64,000 bases of DNA from Agapetus fuscipes (GCA_951799405.1 OX637334.1:13826001-13890000); one strand, 5' to 3'; shown: positions 54,271-63,789, counted from the stretch's first letter. The notes: generated by a model from the letters alone, not told the origin. A program made the numbers and translations.

Positions 54271-54560
54271 GCTCGCGTCCTCTCCGGGGTTATTTTAGGT
54301 CGTCTAAGCGCCTTTTTCACACAGCACTGGGTTTGCCCCACTTACTGCGGGCCCCCTTTTACTTGTTGCTACATTTCAGGGGGTGGGGGAAACCAGGCCT
54401 GCCCCCTGGGGAGGCAAGGGCTCTACGAAGAGAGAAACGTGCCCTTTACGGTAGACCACGAGAAAACGGAGAAGTGTAGATGGCCTCTACGCACGAAAAA
54501 CTGGATTTTTGCGAAAGTATTGAGTATCCATAAAAAGTGGATGGCCTCTGCAGGGAGAAT
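54271..54560. other. GC-rich patch with CTCTACG motifs
   Basis: Local GC content is clearly above its surroundings (GGGGTGGGGGAAACC, CCCCCTGGGGAGG). CTCTACG occurs at 54421 and 54485, and CCTCTGCAGGG near 54545. ORF 54201-54479 spans it without a recognised motif. Confidence 0.4.
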
Positions 54561-55111
54561 TTTGTCTTTTGAAAATATGATATCTACGGCAGAATTAATT
54601 AAATAAATTCTGTACGAGAAACAAACGGATGCCTATATGAAGTGTAGATAGTTTCATTAATTTTAGAAAGAAATTTACCCTATACATCAGAATTTGAGTA
54701 AACAACTCGTACACTACCTTGTTCAAGGTAGATTCTGAAAGCTTCTTAAAGAAGGATAGCTTGCCTTAATCATTAGAGGATTTTTTCGACTAAAGTTTCA
54801 TCAAATGGTGTATCTACAATATACGAAAGGAGGCGGTTAATAAAAAAAGTTTTTGAAAGAAGATGCCACGCTTTGAAAGTCTGATATGGGCTTTTAAGAA
54901 CAACGATGCCCTCCATAGAGAAAAATTCCGTTCTGAAATAATTGCTTTAATAAAATAGTCTCCGGTGACAATATGAGCCCAAAGCTATGATGACTTGAAT
55001 AGGTGAAACGAGCCTACAAGTATAGAACATTTTTTGAAAGAGGAATAGACAGAAAAGTAGAAAAATGGAAATCATATACTGACTGAGCTCAATCATATAC
55101 AACTTAACTAT
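54561..55111. other. no gene recognised
   Basis: Nothing identified. Confidence 0.45.
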
Positions 55112-55372
55112 CCGGTCGATAGCTCAGTTGGTAGAGTGAATACCAAAATAAAATACCGGCAAGGTTTACTCAGCTTTCACAAGAAATGAGTACCAGCCTT
55201 GTTGGGAGCTGGGAAACCCCCACTTCAACTGAAGTGGTTGGCGTAAGGCCGGCCCCCTTACCTGTAAAAAGAAATAGGTTCCACTCGCCACGTGCGAACC
55301 CTTTAAGAATAACGCTGCAAGAAGTTACACTAAATGTATAGCTTAGTTTCGTTATATACAAAGAGAAGAAGG
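55112..55372 (+). mobile_element. SINE A, B box deleted
   Basis: GGTCGATAGCTCAGTTGGTA (A box) runs directly into ATACCAAAATAAAATACCGG, so the anticodon arm, B box and first body segment are deleted. The rest is well preserved and ends GTTATATACAAAGAGAAG. Confidence 0.85.
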
Positions 55373-55385
55373 CCCTATAAGAAAT

Positions 55386-55640
55386 AAAGGCGTTTTCATG
55401 ACTCATTCCTTTGCCAAACTGCCCGTTTATGGAATGGTCTACCAGTATTTGTGTTCCCTTCCCAATTTAATCCGGTTTTATTCAAAACCAACATCAATCA
55501 CCACTTCCTTGCAGCGCCTCACGACAGAACCAAGAACTCAAGCAACACCTCTGCGGCACCCTTCCAGGGTGACATAGACCCCCAAGACTCTCAAGAATTG
55601 GGGAGCCTCCTGCACAGGATTCCTTAAAAAAAAAAAAAAA
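55386..55640 (+). pseudogene. Jockey-like LINE C-terminal end with poly(A)
   Basis: A plus-strand frame reads FLCQTARLWNGLPVFVFPSQ, then FNPVLFKTNINHHFL and AAPHDRTKNSSNTS, ending LGSLLHRIP, a TAA and a poly(A) run (55625-55640). RLWN.LP..VFP..F....FK...N..L is the common C-terminal signature of Jockey-superfamily proteins. The last 25 codons recur at 63655-63789. RT and endonuclease are absent, so the copy is 5'-truncated. Confidence 0.75.
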
Positions 55641-55689
55641 ATGTTTTTTTTCTACAAGAACGGATGCTTTTTAAGGTTGTTAAATTTAC

Positions 55690-55870
55690 CTCTACTAAAG
55701 CCCTACGTGTAGGGATTGACTCTGTAACCAGTGGATGACTCTTTACGCAGGGTAGGTGGCCTCTACGAGGGGTCAATGAGCTTCTACGAAGGGTAATGGA
55801 GCTCCTACGCGAGAATGAGAGAAAACGCAGCTCTACAAAGCTGGGTCGTAGAGCTTATGGATACAGATGT
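55690..55870 (+). repeat. degenerate CTCTACG minisatellite
   Basis: About 20-bp steps: GGCCTCTACGAGGGGTCAAT, GAGCTTCTACGAAGGGTAAT, GAGCTCCTACGCGAGAATGA, then GCTCTACAAAGC and GTCGTAGAGC. A clear but drifting periodicity. Confidence 0.6.
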
Positions 55871-56087
55871 ATAAGCTCGATTGTAAAATCAGGAAGATTC
55901 TTAAATGTCGAGGTGCTTATAAATATGCCTTATATCAGGACGATAAATAAGATGAAGTTCTTATAGATTAAATACACTTCTTTTGTCGAAACAAGATAGA
56001 TATAAGCAAAAGTGTATTTTTAACAGAATGGCTGGCCAGTCTCATTTATATGGTTTATTGACGAACAAAAATACCTTAATAGTTATT

Positions 56088-56209
56088 TATGCCACTGCCT
56101 AGTAATGATAGTCTTTGTAACACGAGTGCTAGTTTGTGCCATGAGGCGCAGCCGAATGGCACAATAGACAGCACGAGTGTTACAAAGACTAATTACGTGC
56201 AGTGGCATA
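56088..56209. repeat. 122-bp foldback element
   Basis: Outer TATGCCACTGC mirrors GCAGTGGCATA, then AGTCTTTGTAACACGAGTGC mirrors GCACGAGTGTTACAAAGACT, then TGTGCCAT mirrors ATGGCACA around GAGGCGCAGCCGA. Confidence 0.9.
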
Positions 56210-57054
56210 CCATACTTTTTCTACGACCATAAAATAATAATAAAATAAGAAATAATAGGCATTATGATGTCATCGTTCATTTGAAGTGAGTAATTAAAAC
56301 CTTACCATTGTTAGAACGGATAATTTCTTGTGCGCTTCGCTTATAAACATGTTTATTTGTTGCGGTGAAAATATCTTAATTATTTACCTTTAAAACCATT
56401 TCAATATCTTTTCAAAAAGGGATACAATTTGAAGTTTTTCGAAAAATCAATTCGGTGGTTTCAGATTGAAGTAAGTAGTTCCATAACACTTTTCACTTTC
56501 ATTTTACAGATAATAACTAGTTTATCGGTTCTGTTGGCTATTTTATTTGTTTTATTGGTGATATATTTTACCACATATTGCTGTATTAACTTTTGTACTG
56601 AATTATTTACGGGAAATAAATTACTTAACAAATCAATGACATGTTGCATTGGAGATCGGAGAGTCGGCCATTTTAACGAATGGCCGACTTATACAAACCA
56701 CGCATGCGCGAAAGCATTCGGCGCCTGCGCGGGAGCGTGACTTTGTAAATCGATCAATAGAAAGTACATAGATAGACAACGTCTGTTTTTTCCGATTGTG
56801 ACAAACTAAGACGAAAACTAGCTATCGGTAAACAACGAAAATATTAGGTTAAGGTTATTTACGTCAAAAACAGATATGAACATGGCAGTTGCCTGGTAAC
56901 TGATTTTAATAAAACCCCGCTTAAAACAAGCGTGCTTTTGTTTGGCGCACAAATCAACTAAGACGCTGCATCTATATATTTTATATTGATGGGTATGGAC
57001 AAAGATGGCGAACCAAAGAATTATGAACGGAATATGATTGAAGTTATTATTTAC
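56210..57054. other. no gene recognised
   Basis: ORF 56429-56740 (103 codons) contains a hydrophobic stretch from AT-rich DNA and ends in a small palindrome (GTCGGCCATT/AATGGCCGAC at 56662-56688). No family motif. Confidence 0.4.
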
Positions 57055-57142
57055 AATTAATAATAAAATAATAATAATTGGACAATTTGTATACAGCGCC
57101 GTTTAGTGGCACTAGCCACCCCAAGGGCGCTTATGCAGATAG
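57055..57142 (-). mobile_element. L2/CR1-like LINE 3' tail
   Basis: On the minus strand: GCGCCCTTGGGGTGGCTAGT, GCCACTAAACGGCGCTGTAT, then (TTA)n-type repeats. The same tail occurs at 63352-63436. Confidence 0.7.
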
Positions 57143-57504
57143 AAGTAAAACTCAATGTTATATTTATTTTCTCGTAAAGAAAAATGTATGATTACTAGAA
57201 TAGGTATGCACAATAACTTCTAAGGGTTTTTTACCTCTATGAAATCATACATTTGCACAACCGCGCATGTTCCTACTAAAACTCTCATTGCGCATGCGCA
57301 TATTCTCATTTCAACACGGTTACCGGATGCGTAATGTAACATTACGCAACGGGTGTAGAAATGTATGTCATTGTGATTGCGTTAGCCGTTTTGTAATTAG
57401 TAAATTACCAAATGGGAGTAGAAAAAAATACTTTTCAAACATGTATGTAATTCAAACAACGAAACAAAAGTTAATTGATTATTTTTCAAAAAAATAAATA
57501 AAAA
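57143..57504. other. no gene recognised
   Basis: ORF 57267-57497 has no recognised motif; TGCGTAATGTAACATTACGCA near 57330 is a short palindrome. Confidence 0.4.
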
Positions 57505-57600
57505 TAAAAGAAATTAAAAACTTTGTTTTATTCCACTTTTATTGTTTTTGAGTATGTTACAAATATTTTCGGAATTACTTCCATCTTCGGGTAACTAACA
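57505..57600 (-). repeat. possible Penelope-like end fragment
   Basis: TTGTTTTATTCCACTTTTAT, TTACAAATATTTTCGG and CCATCTTCGGGTAACTAAC resemble the order at 53780-53850 with much drift. Confidence 0.35.
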
Positions 57601-57731
57601 ATTACTAAATTTAAACTTAAAAAAAATAATCAATTTTTTAAAATGAATTTCCAGTGTTTCACAAAAATCTTTTAAAAAAAAAGTTAATTAACCCGCAAAA
57701 AGGTGTACTAAATAACAATGTGCCCAATTGA

Positions 57732-57845
57732 ATCTTTAAAGAAACATTTCAGATGAATATTTAATTCCTGTCCATCAGCAAAAAGGTGCAAGCTCGCGCT
57801 AACACATGCTGCATGTGTACTTACGAAAAAACTAACCTTCAATTA
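57732..57845 (-). repeat. RTU copy, 3' half
   Basis: Antisense CTCGCGCTAACACATGCTGC with intact palindrome, then ATGTGTACTTACG. The head half is missing. Confidence 0.75.
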
Positions 57846-58281
57846 CTGATATGTTGATAATTTCCAATTCGAGAAGCGACTAGAAGAAATGAGCATTTCA
57901 ATAAAGTTCTGATTGACTATTCTACCGGTACCCACTGCGACTGTACTATATTGGCTGCAAATTACTCGAAAGACATAAAACTCCAAGGCATTTCATGATT
58001 TGCCTTATTCTACGTCACACACTCGTACAGCAATATTGTAATTGGTTCTGCGGTAGGAGAGTCGTCACGTTCAAGATGTTTTTCAATAAATTTCAGGTTT
58101 CTGAGCTGTTTTTTTTTTATCGTAGATACCAAATATATTTGATGACGTCCAATACTGATGAAAAATTAAAATATAAACGAAAAAAATCATTTTTTTTAGC
58201 CCAACATGAATAAGTACTCGTCATATGAGTGGTCTAAACGAAAATGGTAAAACCACTGTACCCCGAGGATTGAAAATTGCT
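57846..58281. other. no gene recognised
   Basis: Nothing identified. Confidence 0.45.
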
Positions 58282-58512
58282 GAAACTCATCTATAATATA
58301 AGTTTCAAAGATAGGTATATTACAATTTACAATTTATATTAAATGCATGCTCACAAGCAGACACGTGTAAGTTCGCAAATATGTACTGCATGTGTAATTA
58401 TATATACAAAGTAAATACCCAAATATAAAATTAATAAAAACCTTGCTACTGTGGCCGACCTTCTCTGAAACAAGAGTGACATTGGTAAAGTGAACCATTT
58501 TTTAAAATACGA

Positions 58513-58923
58513 GTGATCACCCCTTATTATATTGAAATGGCTCATTTAAGAAGTATGACAGGAAAAACACTGAAAGAAAGAGTGAGAAACGAATGGGTTC
58601 TGAATGAATGCGGAGTAAAAGAAAGCGTGAAAGTGAAAGTTCAAAGAAGTGTGATGCGATGGTTTGGACATATTGAAAGGATGAATGAAGACCGACTGAC
58701 AAAAAGAGTGTATAAAGGGAATGTAATAGGTAAGCGTGGAAGGGGAAGACCTAGAAAAGAATGGATTGATCAGATAAGTGAGATTGCGAATGAATGGAAT
58801 TTACAGAGTGGAAACAAGAGAAGAGCATGCATGAAAAGAGTGATGAAATTGGATGAGATGAAGGAAGTATGCAGGGACAGAGTCAAGTGGAGGCACTTAT
58901 GTGGAGGTACTGGCCACCCCTAG
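58513..58923 (+). pseudogene. RTE LINE ORF, C-terminal 130 codons, intact frame
   Basis: An uninterrupted frame reads IEMAHLRSMTGKTLKERVRN, then VKVQRSVMRWFGHIERMNED, a basic GKRGRGRPRKEWIDQI segment, GNKRRACMKRVMK and the end CGGTGHP at a TAG. It is clearly related to, but distinct from, the 18336 LINE and supplies the intact reading where that copy has a stop (RSVMRWFGH against RSL-stop-RCFGH). The ATG/GTG start is not native; the copy is 5'-truncated. With no stop in 130 codons the insertion is probably fairly recent. Confidence 0.85.
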
Positions 58924-58957
58924 AGGAATGGCGGCAGGATACAAGACAAGACAAGAC
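58513..58957 (+). mobile_element. 5'-truncated RTE LINE, second subfamily, (ACAAG)n tail
   Basis: The C-terminal coding region is followed after only about 20 bp by ACAAGACAAGACAAGACCC. It has no RTU tail, unlike the 18336 and 6495 elements, and is inserted in an RTU. A few C residues at each junction may be a minimal target duplication. Confidence 0.85.
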
Positions 58958-58982
58958 CCCATACCAACCTATAATTCAAGCA

Positions 58983-59329
58983 GCGAATCATCTTGACAAT
59001 ATTTTAAATGAAAAATTTACCGTTATTTCCGGTTGGAATTTTAGACTACATTTTATGTTTTTTTTAAGCCTGTTTTAATTTTAATAAAAAGAGTGTTGGC
59101 AGCATGATAACTCCCAGCGTGGCAGAGACTATATAACGGGAGGGGCATATTAAAAACACCGGTTCACCTCCCGGCGGCGGTTAAAATATTTAATAAAAGC
59201 TAACGACAGACCTGTAATGCTTCAGCCGACAAAGAATGCTTCTCCATTTTGTTTTGATAAACAAACTTGAAAACTGAAATTTTCGGTCTTTCTTCTTCTT
59301 TTGTTAAAGTGTTGCTACATCTTTTTTTA
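58983..59329. other. no gene recognised
   Basis: Nothing identified. Confidence 0.45.
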
Positions 59330-59820
59330 ACCAGGGACCACTTTGTTTTTTTTTCGACCGGGACCTATTCCTCTACTTATAGGTTGGTATGAGACTGACC
59401 CCATACTGTAAAATATGGTTCACTCTGCAAATGTCACTCCTGTGTCAGGGAAGGTCGGCAAAAGTTGTAGGGTTTGTGTTAATTTGAGGTTTGGATTTTA
59501 TTTGTAGCACACATTCAGCATTTTTAAGCGCGAACTAAACGTGTCTGTTTATGGGCATGCATTTGATATGAGCTTTAAATGTTAATATATCTTCGCAACT
59601 TAGTTTATAGATTATAGACCACTATCATTGATTTCTATACACCAAGGACAACTTTAGTTATTTTGTTGCACCCGGGACCACTCGAGTAGATTTATGTAGG
59701 TATATCAGGGACCACTTTAGTCGTTTTGTTTCGCCAGGACCATAATAACAAAAGAAGACTTTGATAGATTTCTGTATATACACGAGGGATCACTTTCCTT
59801 AAATTGTATCGACCGAAAAA
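59330..59820 (+). repeat. GGGACCACTTT-type degenerate tandem repeat, split by RTU
   Basis: CCAGGGACCACTTTGTTTT, CGACCGGGACC, then after the RTU CCAAGGACAACTTTAGTTAT, CCCGGGACCACTCGAG, CAGGGACCACTTTAGTCG and GAGGGATCACTTTCC. Spacing is irregular. Confidence 0.65.
59368..59625 (+). repeat. RTU copy inserted in tandem repeat
   Basis: CCTCTACTTATAGGTTGGTA to CAACTTAGTTTATAGATTAT. GACC lies at both edges (CGGGACC before, TAGACCACT after), a possible short target duplication. Confidence 0.9.
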
Positions 59821-59859
59821 GTAACACTGGAAAAAGTGAACAAATTTTAATTTGATATA

Positions 59860-60455
59860 ATTCATAATCTTAGTTGCAAAGATGAATTGTCATTTAAATT
59901 TCAGGCAAAATTGTCATTCAAAAACACGCCCACCAGCAGACACATGCAAGTTCGCGCACAGAAATGACGAAATAAACCAAACCTTATCTAATCAAAGTTG
60001 CGGAGACATGTAACATTAGAGATTCAAATGATATCTTTTCTCACAAGCAGATACGTATAAGTTCGCGTTTGCACATGCCGCATAAGAACCTACGAGATAA
60101 AAACTCAAATCTCAAATGAACATACACCCTACAACTCTTACCGACCTTCCCTGAAACAGGAGTGACACAGGCAATGTAAATTATTTTCTACAAAATGGGT
60201 GTTCAGCCGCATACTAACCTATAAGTTGAGGAACATAATTCACAAATAATAATCAATAAATAATCAAGAAATAATCAATATAAATATCAAAAGAATTACA
60301 AATCCCTAATTCTAAATGAAAAAATAATTAAAACCCCTACTTTTACATAAGCATAAACGTTGCAACTCCTGCCAACTTTTCATGAAGCTTGGTTGACATT
60401 GGCAAAAGTGAACTAAGTTTTTACAGAATGCGGGGATAACACTAGCCTCCTAAGC
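59860..60455 (-). repeat. RTU copy split by another RTU
   Basis: The tail and middle (CATAATCTTAGTTGCAAAGA to AAATAAACCAAACC) lie at 59860-59983. The head (ACATAAGCATAAACGTTGCA, TGACATTGGCAAAAGTGAAC, TTTTTACAGAATGCGGGG) lies at about 60330-60455. A younger RTU plus about 95 bp of AT-rich DNA separates them. Confidence 0.75.
59984..60232 (-). repeat. RTU copy nested in an RTU
   Basis: Antisense TTATCTAATCAAAGTTGCGG to CTAACCTATAAGTTGAGGAA; complete. Confidence 0.9.
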
Positions 60456-60506
60456 AAGGGGAAAAATATTATTTTTCCTGCTTTTTTTAAGGGTCTCCAT
60501 ACTAAT

Positions 60507-60762
60507 ATAATCTAATCTAATCTAAGCTGCAAAGATATATATCATTTAAGATTTATATTAAATGCATTCCCACAAGCAGACATGTATAATTTCGCGCTAA
60601 CACATGCCGCATGTGGACCTACAATATAACATCCCAATCTCAAATGAACATAAGCCCTGCAACTCTTGCCGTCCTTCCCTGAAACAGGGGTGACATTGGC
60701 AAAGTGAACCATTTTTTACAGTATGGGTGGTCAGCCGCATACCAACCTATAAGTCAAGGAAC
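60507..60762 (-). repeat. RTU copy, young type, stand-alone
   Basis: Begins with repeated TAATC and ends at CCTATAAGTCAAGGAAC, with no LINE sequence beyond. Confidence 0.9.
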
Positions 60763-61255
60763 TATAACTGATACACTTCTTTTAAATGAAAATAAAAACT
60801 GTTTTTATGATTTTTTATTTTGAGAATCACTTTCGTGAGTTAAAATGGTTTTAAATATTCGGGACGTTACCGGCACTGTTGTTAATTAGCCCTCCCGTTT
60901 ATTAGCATGGGATTTCTTTCATTTGTCCAGCGTTAATAGGATTGAGTTTTTTTCACCGTTTTTACGTTTTAAAATTATGGCGGTGTTAAGGATTTTCATC
61001 ATTTGACGGTAACAAAAAAAAACAATGTTAAAAACATATTTTATAAACACTTAAAAGATGATTAATGTTTTTTTTTTTTAATTTGAACGTTTTAATTTTA
61101 GTCAAATTTAAAATTGATAAAAATGAGACAGAAAATACTAAGCAAAACATACATTAAAAAATATTGTTTTTATCATGTTTCTAATTTTATCACATAAGTA
61201 TATTGAGTCAATTTTTTTTTTTTTTAAAGAAAATAAAATAGGTTTTTTTTTCAGT
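60763..61255. other. no gene recognised
   Basis: AT-rich with T runs; nothing identified. Confidence 0.45.
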
Positions 61256-61265
61256 TTTATTGTAT

Positions 61266-61300
61266 TCTTTCGTCGTTAACTGTTATCCAGTCATCATCAG
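61266..61300 (-). ncRNA. hammerhead-like motif, degraded
   Basis: On the minus strand CTGATGA (61300-61294), a stem TGACTG/CAGTTA (with one G-T pair) and then ACGACGAAAG. The spacing to GAAA is longer than canonical. Confidence 0.3.
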
Positions 61301-61599
61301 GGGTCAAATTTACTTATTTCATTCAAAAGAAGGCGTTTTATATTATGTCTTACGTGTAAAAAATTGAATACCTATATGTTGAAAAGGCTCCATGAGAGCG
61401 TGAAAAAGATCAAAATACGGGTGCGGAGTTTGATTCTTTGTAAGGAGTTTTTTTTATTACATTTAACCCTTTACGTGCCGATCAAAAAAGCATAAAGATT
61501 CTCTTTATACTCGAATTCACGTATTGTGAGATCGCCGAGACATAAAAGGAATGAAAAAATACTTACATGTTTTATTTGAGACATGTTTTATTGTATGTT

Positions 61600-61865
61600 A
61601 AAAATCAGAGGGCTAGAGTTCAATTCCCACCGAGGGTGTCAGATATGATTTCCCGTAACGATGTTTTTTTTTAACCCAAATCATAGAACCGGCAAGGGAG
61701 ACTCAGCCTTCAAAATAAATGAGAATTGATTCCCTTGGGAGAAGTAAACTTCCATTTCAAGTTAAGTGGTAACAGTGAGGCCGCCCCTCTTATCTGTGAA
61801 GTTAAATCGGTTCCCCTAGCCGTTTTCTTGTACGTATTTTTTGGGGATAACGCGGCTAGAAGTTG
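61600..61865 (+). mobile_element. SINE A, diverged
   Basis: B-box-like GAGTTCAATTCCCACCGAGG, GTGTCAGATATGATTTCCCG, GAACCGGCAAGG, CTTATCTGTGAAGTTAAAT and GGGGATAACGCGGCTAGAAG. Confidence 0.75.
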
Positions 61866-61990
61866 CTAGAAGGTGCTATAGCCGAGAGGTCAAGGTGGTG
61901 GTCCTGGCGTATGTCTGAAATAAAACAGAGTCTGTGCGATGTGCTTCAGGTCTAATGATTGCACTAATCATCAGCTCACAGATGTCATAA
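61866..61990 (+). repeat. tRNA-like A box and body of another SINE
   Basis: GGTGCTATAGCCGAGAGGTC resembles a Ser/Leu-type A box; TGGCGTATGTCTGAAATAAA follows. A weak relative occurs near 39560. No B box found. Confidence 0.35.
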
Positions 61991-62049
61991 TTTACGAAAT
62001 AAAATTTATATTGTAGCACCAACTTCATGATAGAAGAAACAAATCAAAT

Positions 62050-62300
62050 AAAAATTGGTAGAATCCTTGCGTTCCATGCCAGAGGTCTAGAGTTCGATCC
62101 CCATCAAGGGTGTCAGTAATGATTTCCCGTTTCAGGGTTTATTTCAAACCTAGAAAAATCAAAGCCTTTACAATAAATCAGAACCAGCCACCATGGAAGT
62201 TGGAAACTTTACTTGAAGTGCGGGCTTTTCAAGTGGTTGGCGTAAGGCCGGCCTCTTTACTTGTGAAAAAAAATAGATACCACACCCCACAATACGATAA
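62050..62300 (+). mobile_element. SINE A with partial head
   Basis: TTGGTAGAATCCTTGCGTTC, GAGTTCGATCCCCATCAAGG (B box), GTGTCAGTAATGATTTCCCG and GGCGTAAGGCCGGCC. Confidence 0.8.
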
Positions 62301-62839
62301 TAAGTCGTGAGTATGAGGAGAACTTATTTGATTAAACCATGATAAATTAACGCCGTTTTTCTGTGTCGTAGCTCAAGCGCCATTTTTATCACGAATGAGA
62401 CATTTTATAAAGGTGCGCTTCAAAAATTCCACCAGGTTCTGAATTCCCCATTGTATTTACATGAATCTTAGTTGGGTTTATTTTTGTTTCCCGCACCTCC
62501 ACAGGATTTTTCTCTCCCCTATTGTTCTCATCAGCATCACCGAAAGGTCACCGGCAACAAACGCTGAAATCCCAGCAGGTACAAGTATCAGAATTAGCTC
62601 GTAATGTCTGGCAAATGAATTAGCGCGAAGTTGAGCGCAATGGCGGCCGTGAGTGGAGCTTGTGTGTCCCTGAGTGGGCGCGGCTTAGTCCGTAAGCTCA
62701 TGTATGGCGGCCGTGTAACTTGCATGTGTAATACATCTGCTCATCCTACAAGGAGAAGCCACAACAGCTTTTCATTTTTTGTTGTTGTAAAAAAAAAGAT
62801 TTGTTAAGAGGAATGCAATTCACCAACCTATTTTGCCTG
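62301..62839. other. no gene recognised
   Basis: A GC-richer patch near 62640-62730 (GGCGGCCGTGAGTGG, GGCGGCCGTGTAAC) carries two copies of GGCGGCCGTG. No gene. Confidence 0.4.
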
Positions 62840-63030
62840 GCCAGAAACAGATATTAATATCATCAATTAATAATTCATTATTGTTTATTTTAATGAATTC
62901 TTAATTAATAATTACTCAATGACATCTGTTGACCCATGGTCAAAGTTATGGTCAAATGACCCAGGCGGGGATCGAACCAACGTTATTCTATTCCAAATAT
63001 GTTAGAAAGATCAGCCCAGCTCGGCCATAA
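62840..63030 (-). mobile_element. SINE D with tRNA-Leu/Ser-like head
   Basis: On the minus strand GGTGTTATGGCCGAGCTGGG (A box), a long central arm, and GGTTCGATCCCCGCC (B box), followed by TTTGACCATAACTTTGACC and an AATTAAT-rich tail. Relative at 44861-45048. Confidence 0.55.
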
Positions 63031-63129
63031 CACCGACACTGCTTTTGTTTTTTTGAAAAAAAAAAAACAGTAAGTAATAGAGAAATGCATTCAGTAGCAA
63101 GTTGACAGCTTAATAGACCTTCGGCTGGA

Positions 63130-63285
63130 AGTCTCATCACCACTGTAATTCTTACCTACCGAATATCGGTAATATTTGTATAAAGACTTGTCAATCCAAG
63201 ATGGCCGCAAGTGAACAGCCGATTAGTCTACATACAAATATTACCGATATTCGGTAGGTAAGAATTAGACTGACTGATGAGACTG
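63130..63285. repeat. foldback element, relative of 844-1066
   Basis: Arms 63147-63180 and 63233-63266 are perfect 34-bp reverse complements (AATTCTTACCTACCGAATAT), with an outer AGTCTCATCA/TGATGAGACT. The centre contains CCAAGATGGCCGCAAGTGAA. Confidence 0.9.
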
Positions 63286-63306
63286 AAGTCTTAGATTATC
63301 TGTAAT

Positions 63307-63640
63307 CGATAATCTCAGTTACAAAGAAATATTACATTTATGATTTAGATTAATAATAATAACAACATGCGGCCAATTTTTATATAGCGCCGTTTAGTGG
63401 CACTAGCCACCTCAATGGCGCTTTGGCGCATATTACTTACATTCCCATAAGCAAACACGTATAAGTTCACGCGTACACATGCTGCACAATATATAAACAA
63501 AATCTCAAATGAACATTAGTATTGCAACTCTTGCCGATCTTCCCTAAAACAATGGTGATATTATAAGCAAAGTAAACCATTTTTTACAGCATGGGTGTTC
63601 ACTGTTCAGCCTCATACCAATGTATTTTATACGTGCAATG
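63307..63640 (-). repeat. RTU copy split by an L2 tail
   Basis: The tail piece TAATCTCAGTTACAAAGAAA lies at 63307-63351. The rest (ATTACTTACATTCCCATAAG to CAGCCTCATACCAATG) follows from 63437. Confidence 0.85.
63352..63436 (-). mobile_element. L2/CR1-like LINE 3' tail inside RTU
   Basis: (TTA)n-type repeats, then on the plus strand TATAGCGCCGTTTAGTGGCA and CTAGCCACC, nearly identical to 57095-57120. ATTA at both edges may be the target duplication. Confidence 0.8.
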
Positions 63641-63654
63641 AACAACGCACTGTA

Positions 63655-63789
63655 CTAAACTACACAGCTAGCACCCCTGCTATAAAGGATCCGGACATCA
63701 ACCGCCCACATCTCTGCGGCACTCCAACAAGTGACATAGACCTCTGGATTTCCCGAAATCGGAAGAGTCTCCCGCACACGATTCTTTAA
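63655..63789 (+). pseudogene. Jockey-like LINE C-terminal end
   Basis: A plus-strand frame reads LCGTPTSDIDLWISRNRKSL then PHTIL and a TAA followed by a short A run. The order and spacing match the C-terminal end at 55560-55625 (SAAPFQGDIDPQDSQELGSL then LHRIP). Only about 40 codons are present; no RT motif. Confidence 0.55.

Larger units (their letters stand above)
58282..58982 (-). repeat. RTU copy split by a second RTE-type LINE
   Basis: The antisense RTU runs from CTATAATATAAGTTTCAAAG to AAATACGAGTGATCAC (about 58512). The last piece, CATACCAACCTATAATTCAA, resumes at about 58958. Confidence 0.85.

Noticed and set aside
56429..56740. 103-codon ORF with a membrane-like stretch
   Set aside because: The hydrophobicity is what AT-rich DNA yields by chance, and the frame ends within a palindrome; no family recognised.
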